In this document: piece by piece, positions 19,738 to 29,310 of the stretch
Layout of the letters: every line of letters starts with the position of its first letter
How positions within the stretch are numbered: the stretch's first letter is position 1
Assembly: GCA_005880915.1 (NCBI GenBank)
Contig: VBIW01000036.1
Span: 91,800-155,799, forward strand
DNA length: 64,000 nucleotides
Direction: 5' to 3'
Source of the DNA: Chloroflexota bacterium
Lineage (GTDB): Bacteria > Chloroflexota > Dormibacteria > Dormibacterales > Dormibacteraceae
Notes under the pieces: generated by a model
What the model was told of the DNA's origin: nothing
The model's database searches: none
The model's input: the letters and a program-made list of their open reading frames with translations, nothing else
Translations under genes and position numbers: made by a program

Positions 19738-21417
19738 ATGAACGAGGCAGCGGAGGAATTTCACTTCTCGCCTCGGCCAAACCGAGCCGCGGAGATCAAC
19801 TGGCATACGTGGTCGCAAGGGGCCTTCGACGAGGCGCGAGAGACAAGCCGGCCCATCCTTCTCTCCATCTCCGCCGTGTGGTGCCACTGGTGCCACGTGA
19901 TGGACGAAACCACGTATTCGCATCCGGCCGTGATCGATCTCATCAACCGCGAGTACGTGCCAGTCCGCGTCGACAACGACGTCCGCCCTGACATCAACCA
20001 GCGCTACAACATGGGCGGCTGGCCCAGCACCGCCTTCCTGACCCCGTCGGGCGACATCCTCACCGGCGCCACGTACATGCCGCCCGACCAGATGGCAAGC
20101 GCACTTCTGCGAATCGCGGATTACTACCGTTCCAACCAGGCCGAGGTGGCGAGCCGCGTGCTGGAGGCGCGGAAGCGAGCCGCCTCCGGAGTCGCGCGAA
20201 GCGCGGGCCAGCTCGAACCCGGCCTGGTCGATCTCATCCTCGACGCGGTCAGGTCGGCCTACGACCAGGAGTACGGAGGCTTCGGCGGCGCGCCGAAGTT
20301 TCCCCAGACCGACGCGATCCTGCTGCTGCTCGAGCAGTCCGTTCTGCGGTCGGACCCCGAGCTGCGCCGCATGGCCGAGCACACGCTGGAGCGCATGACA
20401 GGCGGCGGGACGTACGACCAGGTCGCGGGTGGTTTCTTCCGCTACTCGACGACGCAGGACTGGAGCGTCCCGCATTTCGAGAAGATGCTCGAAGACCATG
20501 CGGCTTTGGTCGAAGCGCTTGCCGCGGCCGGCAAAACGGACGCGCTGGACAGGACGACCGCGTATCTCGACCGCGTGCTGCGCGACCCCAAGACCGGGCT
20601 TTATGCTGGCAGCCAGGACGCCGACGAGCACTACTACTCGATGGATGCGGAGGAGCGCCGCGCCGCCGCCGCGCCATACATCGACCGCCGCGTCTACACC
20701 GCGTGGAACGCTGCGCTCGCGATCGCTTACCTCGACGCGGCGCTGCGCCTCGACCGCCCGATTTTGCGCGAGAACGCGGGCAAGCTTCTGGATTCGCTCT
20801 TCAGGCGTGCGTACCGCCGCGGCGAGGGCATGTCACATGCCGAGGGGGTCAGTGGCCAGCTGGGCGACCAGGTGTGGGCGCTGTGGGCCGCGCTGCGCGC
20901 CCACCAGCATGGCCTGGGCGGCGACTGGATGGCGATCGCGGAGGACCTGGCGACCCACATCGAAGCCACTTACGCAGACCAGGAGCTGGGAGGTTACCTC
21001 GACCACGCCGGTGACGAAGAGCTCGGGCGCCTCGGCGAGCGGATCAAGCCGCTGGCGGAAAACTCGGTCGCGGCGATGGCCCTGATCGAGCTCGACATCG
21101 TGTTGGGCGACCCGTCGTCGCCGTACCGCGACCGGGCGCGCCGCGCCCTTGAGTCGGTGGCCGCGCTGCCGCGCCAGTACGGGCTGATGGCCGCGGTATT
21201 CGCGCGAGCGCTCGACCGCATGGGCCACGCGATCAAGATCACCACCAGAAACTCTGACCTCGCGCGCGCCGGAGTGGTCGCGCATCCCTACGCCGTCCTC
21301 GACCCGGCGGGCGATCAACGCGCAGTCGTCTGCGCGGGGACAATATGCTTGGCGCCGGTGTCCACACCCGACGCCGTCAAGGAAGCGATCCAACAAGCAT
21401 CGACCTCGCGTGCCTGA
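19738..21417 (+). CDS. DUF255 / thioredoxin domain-containing protein (YyaL/SPATA20-like)
   Basis: HTWSQGAFDEARETSRPILLSISAVWCHWCHVMDETTYSHPAVIDLINREYVPVRVDNDVRPDINQRY...GGWPSTAFLTP. Confidence 0.9.
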   Translation: MNEAAEEFHFSPRPNRAAEINWHTWSQGAFDEARETSRPILLSISAVWCHWCHVMDETTYSHPAVIDLINREYVPVRVDNDVRPDINQRYNMGGWPSTAFLTPSGDILTGATYMPPDQMASALLRIADYYRSNQAEVASRVLEARKRAASGVARSAGQLEPGLVDLILDAVRSAYDQEYGGFGGAPKFPQTDAILLLLEQSVLRSDPELRRMAEHTLERMTGGGTYDQVAGGFFRYSTTQDWSVPHFEKMLEDHAALVEALAAAGKTDALDRTTAYLDRVLRDPKTGLYAGSQDADEHYYSMDAEERRAAAAPYIDRRVYTAWNAALAIAYLDAALRLDRPILRENAGKLLDSLFRRAYRRGEGMSHAEGVSGQLGDQVWALWAALRAHQHGLGGDWMAIAEDLATHIEATYADQELGGYLDHAGDEELGRLGERIKPLAENSVAAMALIELDIVLGDPSSPYRDRARRALESVAALPRQYGLMAAVFARALDRMGHAIKITTRNSDLARAGVVAHPYAVLDPAGDQRAVVCAGTICLAPVSTPDAVKEAIQQASTSRA

Positions 21418-23479
21418 GAGTCGTCGTCACTTCGCGCATCGGGTCGACTCGGCACTAGACGACCCAAGCCTCCAGAAGGCTTTGGTCGGCGCCATGACCG
21501 GTCTGCGCGGCCGCCGCAACGCCGCTTTCGAGAGCTTCGACTTCGCCAAGGGTCGTGCGGACTTGAAGCGCCGGCGTCAGGCCAACCTCGATCGACTCCC
21601 CGAGCTGCTCGAGCAGTTCACAGAGCGCCTTGCCGCTGTCGGAGGCGCGGTGCATCTCGCGAAGGACGCGACGGAGGCTCGCGACATCATCGGCCAGCTG
21701 TGCTGGAACGCGGGGAGCAGTTTGCCCGCCGGAGCTCGCATGGTCGTGACGAAGGTCAAGTCGATGGCAAGCGAGGAGATCGAGCTGAACCCGTATCTCG
21801 AGGGACTCGGCATCGAAGTCGTCGAGACCGACCTCGGCGAGCGGATGGTGCAGCTCACGCACACACATCCGTCGCACCTCATCGCGCCGGCGATCCACCT
21901 GACCAAAGAAGACGCGGCCGAGGTGTTCGGCACTGAGCCGACGGTCGAAGCGATACAGCAACACGCGCGCGATTCGTTACGCAAGAAGTTCATCGACGCG
22001 ATGGTGGGAATCTCCGGCGCTAACATGGCCATCGCCGAGACAGGCACCATCGTGCTGGTCACCAACGAAGGCAACGCAGACCTCACGACGACCCTACCCC
22101 CCGTCCACATCGCGCTGTTCGGCATCGACAAGTTGGTGGCATCGCTGGACGACGCAGTTGCAGTGCTGCGCATGTTGCCGCGCAGCGGCACCGGCCAGAT
22201 CATCTCCAGCTACGTCAACTGGATCACAGGTCCGTCGCGCTCGGCCGACATCGAGCAGTCCCTGACCATCGGGGTGCACGGGCCGCGCGAGCTGCACTGC
22301 GTGATCCTCGACAACGGCCGCGAGAAGATGCTCGATGACCCGATCTTTCGCGACGCCCTCACATGCATCCGGTGCGGCGCATGTTCCAACGCCTGCCCAC
22401 CGTTCATGGCGGTCAGCGGCCATCAGTTCGGCCATATCTATAACGGGCCGATCGGTCTTGTCCTGACTCCCTTCCACCATGGGCTTAACACGGCTGACCT
22501 GCCCAACACGCTCTGCGTTCAATGCAACGCGTGCCAGGAGATCTGCCCTGTCGATATCCCGCTGCCGCGGCAGATCCTCGAGCATCGCCGCGCAGGCCGC
22601 AAGTCGCTCCGCAAGCAAGCGCTGGTTGGCGTCTGGAAGAAACCCAAGGTTGCGGATCGTTTGCTGCGGACGGCGGCCCCGTTCACGAGCCTTGTGCCCG
22701 GCACGCCGCGCCTCGCCCAGACGCCTTATCGCGACAGGGTGCATTCCAGCCGGGTGGACGGGGAGCCGCTGACGATCTTCGCCTCCTGCCTGGCCGACCG
22801 GGTGTGGCCGGAGTCGGCGGTGGCGCTCGAGCGGATAGCGACAGCGGCGGGCTTCCGGGTTGGATTTCCCAAGGAGCAGTGGTGTTGCGGCCTGATCGCC
22901 GCCAATGCGGGCGACTTCGCGGCGGGCGCTGACCTGTCGGGTGACCTTGCGGCTTCCCTTCGAGATTCCAAGGGTTTGATCGTGACGCCCTCGGCTTCCT
23001 GCTTCGGCGCCTTCACGATAGACGCGCCGGACTGGGGCGCCAAGTCCGACCAAGGCGTGCGCGACCGGATGCGCGACTCGACCCGGTTCGTGCTCCAGCT
23101 CCTGGAGTCGAACGAGAAGCTGGTCGAGGCGAAGCGCATGAGCCTGAAGATCGCTTACCACGATTCCTGCCAGAGCCTCCGGCAACTCGGTCTGAGGAGC
23201 GAGCCGCGGCGGGTCCTCGAGCTCGCAGGCTACGAGGTCGTCGACCTGCCCGACATCGCCAACTGCTGTGGCTTCGGCGGCACCTTCAGCCTCGAGTGGC
23301 CGCGAGTCGCGGACCGCCTGGCGGAGTGGAAGCTCGATGCCATCGCGAAGACGGGCTGTGAGGTGATCGCATCAGACAACCCGGGCTGCCTGATGCACAT
23401 CGACGCCGCGGCCCGGAAGCGTCACATGAAGCTGCGTGTGGCCCACGTGCTGGAGCTGGTCGCCGAACACCTGGCCTGA
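21410..23479 (+). CDS. LutB-LutA-like fusion: LUD domain, two 4Fe-4S motifs, two CCG domains
   Basis: LUD-like N-half; CIRCGACSNACP and CVQCNACQEICP; C-terminal QWCCGLIAAN and NCCGFGGTFSLEWP. Confidence 0.85.
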   Translation: MPESRRHFAHRVDSALDDPSLQKALVGAMTGLRGRRNAAFESFDFAKGRADLKRRRQANLDRLPELLEQFTERLAAVGGAVHLAKDATEARDIIGQLCWNAGSSLPAGARMVVTKVKSMASEEIELNPYLEGLGIEVVETDLGERMVQLTHTHPSHLIAPAIHLTKEDAAEVFGTEPTVEAIQQHARDSLRKKFIDAMVGISGANMAIAETGTIVLVTNEGNADLTTTLPPVHIALFGIDKLVASLDDAVAVLRMLPRSGTGQIISSYVNWITGPSRSADIEQSLTIGVHGPRELHCVILDNGREKMLDDPIFRDALTCIRCGACSNACPPFMAVSGHQFGHIYNGPIGLVLTPFHHGLNTADLPNTLCVQCNACQEICPVDIPLPRQILEHRRAGRKSLRKQALVGVWKKPKVADRLLRTAAPFTSLVPGTPRLAQTPYRDRVHSSRVDGEPLTIFASCLADRVWPESAVALERIATAAGFRVGFPKEQWCCGLIAANAGDFAAGADLSGDLAASLRDSKGLIVTPSASCFGAFTIDAPDWGAKSDQGVRDRMRDSTRFVLQLLESNEKLVEAKRMSLKIAYHDSCQSLRQLGLRSEPRRVLELAGYEVVDLPDIANCCGFGGTFSLEWPRVADRLAEWKLDAIAKTGCEVIASDNPGCLMHIDAAARKRHMKLRVAHVLELVAEHLA

Positions 23480-23508
23480 CAGCCCCGCGCTTTACGCTTA
23501 ACGCTGCC

Positions 23509-25029
23509 GTGAAGATCACCCTGGTCTCGGCGGGGCCCGCCGAGCTGAACGTCGACGCCCTCGCGGTACCCGTCGTCACCGGTCAGCGCCTGGCCGGTGC
23601 GGCACTCGAGCTCGACCGGGTGATGGGTGGCGTGCTCTCCGAGATGGTCGTCAACGCGGAGTTCAGGGGCCGGATCCACGAGGTCCTTCCGATCCCGGCC
23701 CAGGGCAAGATCAAGCCCCGCCGCGTGATCCTCTACGGTCTCGGCGCGCTCCACGACCTCGACGGCCAGCGCCTTCGCTCCGCCCACCACGAGCTCGTCC
23801 GGGCTTCGCGCACCTGGGGCTACAAGCGCATGGCGATCCTGAGGACCGACCCGTTAGGCATGGACAGCCTGAAGGCCGTGGTCGAAGGCTCGGTCATGGG
23901 TACGTTCGAGCGTCGCTCGCGACAGACCGGCGCAGCGCCTGAGCGGCGCGAGATCGACGAGATCGTCCTCGCCGGCTTCGGCACTGGGCGCGAGCGGGAA
24001 GTCGTGGCCGCGCAGGAGAACGGGGAGGCCACCAACCGCGCCCGTGAGTGGCAGAACGCCCCACCGAACGAGCTGACCCCCGACGCGCTGGCGCAAGAGG
24101 CGATGCGTATCGCGCAGCGGCACAACATGGAGATCGAGATCCTCGGACCGGCCGAGCTGAAGAGCGGAGGCTATAACCTGCTGCTCGGAGTCGGCGCCGG
24201 GTCGGCCAAGCCTCCACGGCTCATCCGGGTCCGCCACCACGGCAACCACCAGGAAGGCACTGCCAACGGCAAGACTCTCGCAATCATCGGTAAGGGCATC
24301 ACCTTCGACGCCGGTGGCATCTCGCTCAAAGACCCTGACCACATGAGCCAGATGAAGGACGACATGTCGGGTGCAGCCGCCGTGCTTTCGGCGATTGACG
24401 TGATCGCCTCACGCAAGCTCCCGCTCGACGTGATGGCGGTCATCGCGGCGGCCGAGAACATGCCGGGGCCGACAGCCCAGCGGCCGGGTGACGTGATGGT
24501 CAGCGCCGATGGAAAGACAGTCGAGGTCGTCAACACCGACGCCGAGGGCAGGCTGGTCCTCGCCGACGCACTGACGCACGCGCTGCGCAACGGCGCCACC
24601 CACCTCATCGACCTGGCCACGCTCACGGGCGCCGCGACGGTAGCGATCGGCCACGCAGCCAGCGCAGCTGTGAGCAACGACGACGAGTTCTGGTCTGTTG
24701 TCGACCAGGCCTCGCGCGAGGCGGGCGACCGCGTCTGGCGCCTGCCGATCTATGCCGACTACCGCATCCTGCTGCGCAGCCAGATCGCCGACCTGCGCAA
24801 CGCCGAGTATGGAGAGGCCGGGACCATCATGGGCGGTATGTTCATCGCCGAGTTCGCCGGCGGCAAGCCATGGGCCCACATCGACATCGCCGCCTCGGCC
24901 TGGAACACGAACCTCGAGCTGACCACAGTGCTGCGGGGCCCGAGCGGGGCCGGCACACGGCTGTGCATCGAGCTGGCGGAGCTCATGGCGGCCCGTGTCG
25001 CGGAACTCAAAACAGTGGCTGAGCGTTAA
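23509..25029 (+). CDS. pepA: Leucyl aminopeptidase (M17)
   Basis: KGITFDAGGISLKDPDHMSQMKDDMSGAAAVL, NTDAEGRLVLADAL. Confidence 0.94.
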   Translation: MKITLVSAGPAELNVDALAVPVVTGQRLAGAALELDRVMGGVLSEMVVNAEFRGRIHEVLPIPAQGKIKPRRVILYGLGALHDLDGQRLRSAHHELVRASRTWGYKRMAILRTDPLGMDSLKAVVEGSVMGTFERRSRQTGAAPERREIDEIVLAGFGTGREREVVAAQENGEATNRAREWQNAPPNELTPDALAQEAMRIAQRHNMEIEILGPAELKSGGYNLLLGVGAGSAKPPRLIRVRHHGNHQEGTANGKTLAIIGKGITFDAGGISLKDPDHMSQMKDDMSGAAAVLSAIDVIASRKLPLDVMAVIAAAENMPGPTAQRPGDVMVSADGKTVEVVNTDAEGRLVLADALTHALRNGATHLIDLATLTGAATVAIGHAASAAVSNDDEFWSVVDQASREAGDRVWRLPIYADYRILLRSQIADLRNAEYGEAGTIMGGMFIAEFAGGKPWAHIDIAASAWNTNLELTTVLRGPSGAGTRLCIELAELMAARVAELKTVAER

Positions 25030-25036
25030 CACAAAG

Positions 25037-26917
25037 GTGGCCATCCTCGAGACGATCCGTTCGCCCGCCGATCTCAAAGCACTCGACCAGCCCAGGCTGA
25101 CCCAGCTAGCTTCCGAGGTGCGGGCTTTCCTGGTCGAGCAGACCTCGAAAACGGGCGGGCACCTATCGCCGAATCTGGGCGTGGTCGAGCTCACATTCGC
25201 CCTGCACCGAGTCTTCGACAGCCCGACCGACGCGATCGTGTGGGACACGGGTCACCAGGCCTATGTGCACAAGCTGATCACCGGCCGGGCGGCTCAGTTC
25301 GGAGGTCTGCGCCAGGCGGGTGGGCTGTCGGGCTACCCGTCGCGCCAGGAGTCCGACCATGACCTAGTGGAGAACAGCCATGCCTCGACCTCTTTGAGCT
25401 ACGCGCTCGGCATCGCCGAGGCGCGGCTGCGCAAGCGCCACCCTGGGTTCGTGGTGGCGGTCATCGGCGACGGCGCCCTCACAGGCGGGATGGCTTATGA
25501 GGCGCTCAATCAGATCGCCCACCTGCAGCCGCCGAACCTGATCATCGTGATCAACGACAACGGCCGCTCCTACGCTCCGACCGTGGGCGGCCTTGCCCGC
25601 CATCTGTCGCAGCTGCGCGTCGACCCTCGATACGAGCGGATCAAGGACGACATCTCGCGCTTGCTGCGAGACCTTCCGCTGGTCGGCGCGACCGCTGACC
25701 AGGCTGCGTACCGGGTCAAGGAAGGTTTGAAGCAGCTGCTCCAGCCGTCGACGATGTTCGAAAGCCTCGGCATCAAGTACGCCGGGTTGGTGGACGGGCA
25801 TGACGAGCCGGCCCTGGAAGAAGTCCTCACACGTGCGAAGAAATTGCGGGAGCCGGTGGTCGTGCACGTGGTGACGGAAAAGGGACACGGCTACGGCCCA
25901 GCGGTCGAGGATGAGGTGGACAAGCTCCACGGCGTGAGCGCGTTCGACCCACTAACAGGGCGGCCGCGTTCGACCGAGGTCACGTACACGGACGTCTTCG
26001 GCGAGGCTTTGATGAGCGCTGCAGCGCGAAGACCCGAGGTCTGTGCGATCACTGCCGCGATGGCGTCGTCGACCGGTCTCTTGAACTTCGCGAAGGAGTT
26101 TCCCGACCGTTTCTTCGACGTTGGCATCTGCGAGCAGCATGCCGTCACCTTCTCAGCCGGCCTCGCGCTGGCCGGCATGCACCCGGTGGTCTGCATCTAC
26201 TCGACGTTCCTCGCCCGCGCTTTCGACCAGACGATCATGGACGTCGCGCTGCACAAGCTTCCCGTGGTCTTCGTTATCGATCGGGCGGGTGTCACCGGCC
26301 CAGACGGCGCGTCGCACCACGGGATCTTCGACCTCTCCTACCTGCGCCTCATCCCAAACCTCAAGATCGCCGCCCCAAAGGACGCGACTGAGCTGTGCGC
26401 GTTGCTCGAGACGGCGCTGGCCACGGATGGACCAATCGCGATCCGATATCCGAAAGGACCGGTTCCATCAACCCCGGACCTGCCGGTGGAGCCGCTGCCG
26501 GTCGGCCGGTGGGAGGAGCTGAGGAAGGGCGGCGATGCTGTGATCTTCGCCGTAGGCCGGATGGTCGAGGTCGCGGGCGAGGCCGCGGAGCGCCTCGAGA
26601 TGCAGGGCGTCTCGTGCGCGGTCGTCAATGCGCGTTGGGTCAAGCCGGTCGACCCGCGCATCGCAGACTGGGCGCGCACGCATCCGCTGGTCATCACGGT
26701 CGAGGACAACGTGGGGACCGGCGGCTTTGGAGGCGCCGTCCTCGAGGCTCTCGCGCCGCACGGCCTGGCTGGCCGCGTTCGCAACCTCGCGCTGCCCGAC
26801 GAGTTCCTGCCCCACGGCAAGGCGGCAGACATCCTCCGCGAGCATGGCCTCGACGCAGCTGGGATCGCGAAGTCGGTCTACGAGGCCGTCCGGGGCCGCG
26901 TCCCCGAAAAGACCTAG
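25037..26917 (+). CDS. dxs: 1-deoxy-D-xylulose-5-phosphate synthase
   Basis: GHQAYVHKLITGR, VIGDGALTGGMAYEALNQIAH...INDNGRSYAPTVGG, C-terminal transketolase domain. GTG start at 25037. Confidence 0.95.
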   Translation: MAILETIRSPADLKALDQPRLTQLASEVRAFLVEQTSKTGGHLSPNLGVVELTFALHRVFDSPTDAIVWDTGHQAYVHKLITGRAAQFGGLRQAGGLSGYPSRQESDHDLVENSHASTSLSYALGIAEARLRKRHPGFVVAVIGDGALTGGMAYEALNQIAHLQPPNLIIVINDNGRSYAPTVGGLARHLSQLRVDPRYERIKDDISRLLRDLPLVGATADQAAYRVKEGLKQLLQPSTMFESLGIKYAGLVDGHDEPALEEVLTRAKKLREPVVVHVVTEKGHGYGPAVEDEVDKLHGVSAFDPLTGRPRSTEVTYTDVFGEALMSAAARRPEVCAITAAMASSTGLLNFAKEFPDRFFDVGICEQHAVTFSAGLALAGMHPVVCIYSTFLARAFDQTIMDVALHKLPVVFVIDRAGVTGPDGASHHGIFDLSYLRLIPNLKIAAPKDATELCALLETALATDGPIAIRYPKGPVPSTPDLPVEPLPVGRWEELRKGGDAVIFAVGRMVEVAGEAAERLEMQGVSCAVVNARWVKPVDPRIADWARTHPLVITVEDNVGTGGFGGAVLEALAPHGLAGRVRNLALPDEFLPHGKAADILREHGLDAAGIAKSVYEAVRGRVPEKT

Positions 26918-27318
26918 AGCTTCCTTCTCCCGGAAAAGCCTTCGCCGATCCGATGCCAGTGCTCGACGCGCTCCTCGCCGAGCTTCCAGCACAGCTCAAC
27001 CAGCTCACCTTCGCGATACGACGGAAAATCGATGAGTCCTTCGAGCGGTCCTTTGAGCTGGATGCCCATGCTGTTGAGGCTGAGTACCGCCTTGAGCAGC
27101 TCCTCTTCGGCCCCGTGCACGGCGTCTTGAGCTTGCTGCTGCCGCTCGCGGTCTGAGCCGTTGGCGCCAGGTCGCTGCATCGCGTAGTCGGCCATCCGGA
27201 GCTGCTCTTCCAGGTCGGGCCGCAGCGCTGAGAGCTCCGCGATCTGCGCCACGATGGGGCGAACGCGAGGCAGCTCGCGATTTGCCTCCTCAACCGTGTA
27301 CGTGCGGAGCCTCTGCAC
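26914..27318 (-). CDS. DUF2203 family protein
   Basis: TYTVEEANRELPRVRPIVAQIAELSA...GIQLKGPLEGLIDFPSYREGELVELCWKLGEERVEHWHRIGEGFSGRR. Confidence 0.82.
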   Translation of the reverse strand: MQRLRTYTVEEANRELPRVRPIVAQIAELSALRPDLEEQLRMADYAMQRPGANGSDRERQQQAQDAVHGAEEELLKAVLSLNSMGIQLKGPLEGLIDFPSYREGELVELCWKLGEERVEHWHRIGEGFSGRRKL

Positions 27319-27339
27319 CGCTCAACGATACTTCGTTCG

Positions 27340-27750
27340 ATGGACGCCACGGCCATGAAACGTCGCCTCGCTGAGGCGCCCGTCGCGCGCCTCGCGACAG
27401 CTGACGTCGAGGGCCGGCCGCACATCGTGCCGATCTCTTTCGCACTGGACGGCGACACGATCTACTTTGCCGTCGACGCCAAGCCCAAGCGCACGCGCGA
27501 CCTCAAGCGCCTGCGCAACATCGCGGCCAACCCCGCCGTGTCGGTGCTGGTCGACCACTACGAAGACGACTGGACAAGGCTGTGGTGGGTGCGGGCGGAT
27601 GGCACTGCGCGGGTTGTCGACGACCGCGCCGAGGCCGCTCGCGCCACGGACGCCCTCGCCGGCCGTTATCCGCAGTACCGTCGAGCCCGCCCAGCGGGTC
27701 CCGTCGTCGCCATCTCGAACATTCGACTCTCAGGTTGGTCTGCGAGGTGA
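27340..27750 (+). CDS. PPOX-class (pyridoxamine 5'-phosphate oxidase fold) protein, likely F420-dependent
   Basis: RLATADVEGRPHIVPISFALDGDTIYFAVDAKPKRTRDLKRLRNIAANPAVSVLVDHYEDDWTRLWWVRADGTA. Confidence 0.8.
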   Translation: MDATAMKRRLAEAPVARLATADVEGRPHIVPISFALDGDTIYFAVDAKPKRTRDLKRLRNIAANPAVSVLVDHYEDDWTRLWWVRADGTARVVDDRAEAARATDALAGRYPQYRRARPAGPVVAISNIRLSGWSAR

Positions 27751-27782
27751 GCCCGTGCAACCCAGGCGGTCAATTTTGATCC

Positions 27783-27811
27783 TTGACAAGACGCGACGTC
27801 TTGTCTAGTCT
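27783..27811 (+). promoter_or_regulatory. Promoter with 21-bp operator-like palindrome in the spacer
   Basis: TTGACA at 27783-27788; perfect inverted repeat GACAAGACG-cga-CGTCTTGTC at 27785-27805; weak -10 TAGTCT at 27806-27811 with 17-bp spacing. Lies directly upstream of the TetR-like gene. Confidence 0.72.
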
Positions 27812-27865
27812 CGTCGCATCGAACCCGGGGGAGCACGCGAGCGGATCCTGACTCGGGCCAGGGTC

Positions 27866-28597
27866 GTGCTGGCCATGGGAGGCCGGCCGACCGTGGAGGA
27901 CTTTGCGACAGCCGCCGGAGTGTCCCGGGCCAGCTTCTACCGCGCGTTCAAGTCACGCGATGCCCTGATCGAGGCCCTCAACCGGGTCCCTGAGCCCGAT
28001 GCACGGGAGCGAATTCTCGCCGCGACGTTCCGCATGGTCGGCGAGCGTGGTCTCAGCTCGCTCTCGATGGACGAGCTAGCGGGCAAGGCCGGCGTGTCGC
28101 GCGCTTCCGTCTACCGACTCTTCCCCGGCAAGAGCGCCCTCTTCACAGCCCTGGTGCGCGCCTACTCCCCCCTCGAGCCGGTCACCAAGGTGCTCGCCGC
28201 GATGGGGGACGAGCCACCGGGGGTCGTCATGCCAGAGGTCGCGCGCGCCGTCTATCGCACGGTCTATGCCAACGGCGAGAACCGAACCGGGCTTCTCCGC
28301 GCGATCTTCTTCGAGGTCAGCAGCCTCTCCCCCGACACCGAGGCTGCGGCTCGCGACGTGATCACCAATCTCGTCGGAATGCTCGCGAGGTACCTCACCA
28401 CCCAGATGTCAGCAGGGCGCTTACGACAGATGCATCCGCTGCTGGCGCTGCAGTCGTTCGCCGGGCCCATCTTCTTTCACCTCATCACTCGTCCCGCTGC
28501 CGAACGAGTGCTGGGCATCGAAATCGGCGGCGAAGACGCAGTGACCGAGCTGGCCGAGGCTTGGCTGCGCGGCATGTCGCCGGAGGAGAAGCGATGA
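27866..28597 (+). CDS. TetR-family regulator with two tandem HTH-like segments
   Basis: AGVSRASFYRAFKSRDALIEALN and RERILAATFRMVGERGLSSLSMDELAGKAGVSRASVYRLFPGKSALFTALV. True start uncertain; the frame is open from about 27809. Confidence 0.83.
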   Translation: MLAMGGRPTVEDFATAAGVSRASFYRAFKSRDALIEALNRVPEPDARERILAATFRMVGERGLSSLSMDELAGKAGVSRASVYRLFPGKSALFTALVRAYSPLEPVTKVLAAMGDEPPGVVMPEVARAVYRTVYANGENRTGLLRAIFFEVSSLSPDTEAAARDVITNLVGMLARYLTTQMSAGRLRQMHPLLALQSFAGPIFFHLITRPAAERVLGIEIGGEDAVTELAEAWLRGMSPEEKR

Positions 28598-29310
28598 GCG
28601 AGCAATACGCGGTAAGCGTGGAGGACGTGTCCAAATCGTTTGGCGGGTTCAAGGCGCTGAACGGTGTGACCCTGCGCGTACGCCAGGGCGAGATATACGG
28701 CTTGCTCGGCCCGAACGGCGCCGGCAAGACGACGTTGATCCGCCTCATCTGTGGGCTCCTCGAAGCGCACGCCGGCAACGTGACGGTGCTGGGGCAGCGC
28801 ATGCCCAATGTCGGGGTGCTGCGGCATATCGGCTACATGACGCAGCAGGCCGCGCTCTATCCGGCATTGTCCGTGGAAGAGAACGTACGGTTCTTCGCCG
28901 CCATCAACGGGGCCGAGGCGGGCGTGAAGGAGGCGCTCGAGCTGGTGCAGCTCTTCGACCGGAGAAGGTCGGTCGTGGCGACTCTGAGCGGCGGCATGCG
29001 GCAGCGGTGTTCGCTGGCGTGCGCGCTCGTACACCGTCCTGAGCTGTTGCTGCTCGATGAACCGACGGTCGGCATCGATCCCCAGCTTCGGGTCCAGTTC
29101 TGGGAGTACTTCCGCAATATGGCGGCCGCCGGGACGACGATGGTCGTTTCCAGCCATGTCATGGACGAGGCCGATCGCTGCCAGCGCCTCGGCCTGATCC
29201 AGTACGGCAGGCTCCTCGCCGAAGGCACGCCCGCAGAAATACGAGTGCAGGGCGGCAGTCAAAACCTCGAGGAGGCGTTCCTCGCGCTCGCGGGAAGGAA
29301 AGAGTCATGA
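28594..29310 (+). CDS. ABC transporter ATP-binding protein
   Basis: LLGPNGAGKTTLIRLICGL, LSGGMRQRCSLACALVHRPELLLLDEPTVGIDP. Confidence 0.93.
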   Translation: MSEQYAVSVEDVSKSFGGFKALNGVTLRVRQGEIYGLLGPNGAGKTTLIRLICGLLEAHAGNVTVLGQRMPNVGVLRHIGYMTQQAALYPALSVEENVRFFAAINGAEAGVKEALELVQLFDRRRSVVATLSGGMRQRCSLACALVHRPELLLLDEPTVGIDPQLRVQFWEYFRNMAAAGTTMVVSSHVMDEADRCQRLGLIQYGRLLAEGTPAEIRVQGGSQNLEEAFLALAGRKES

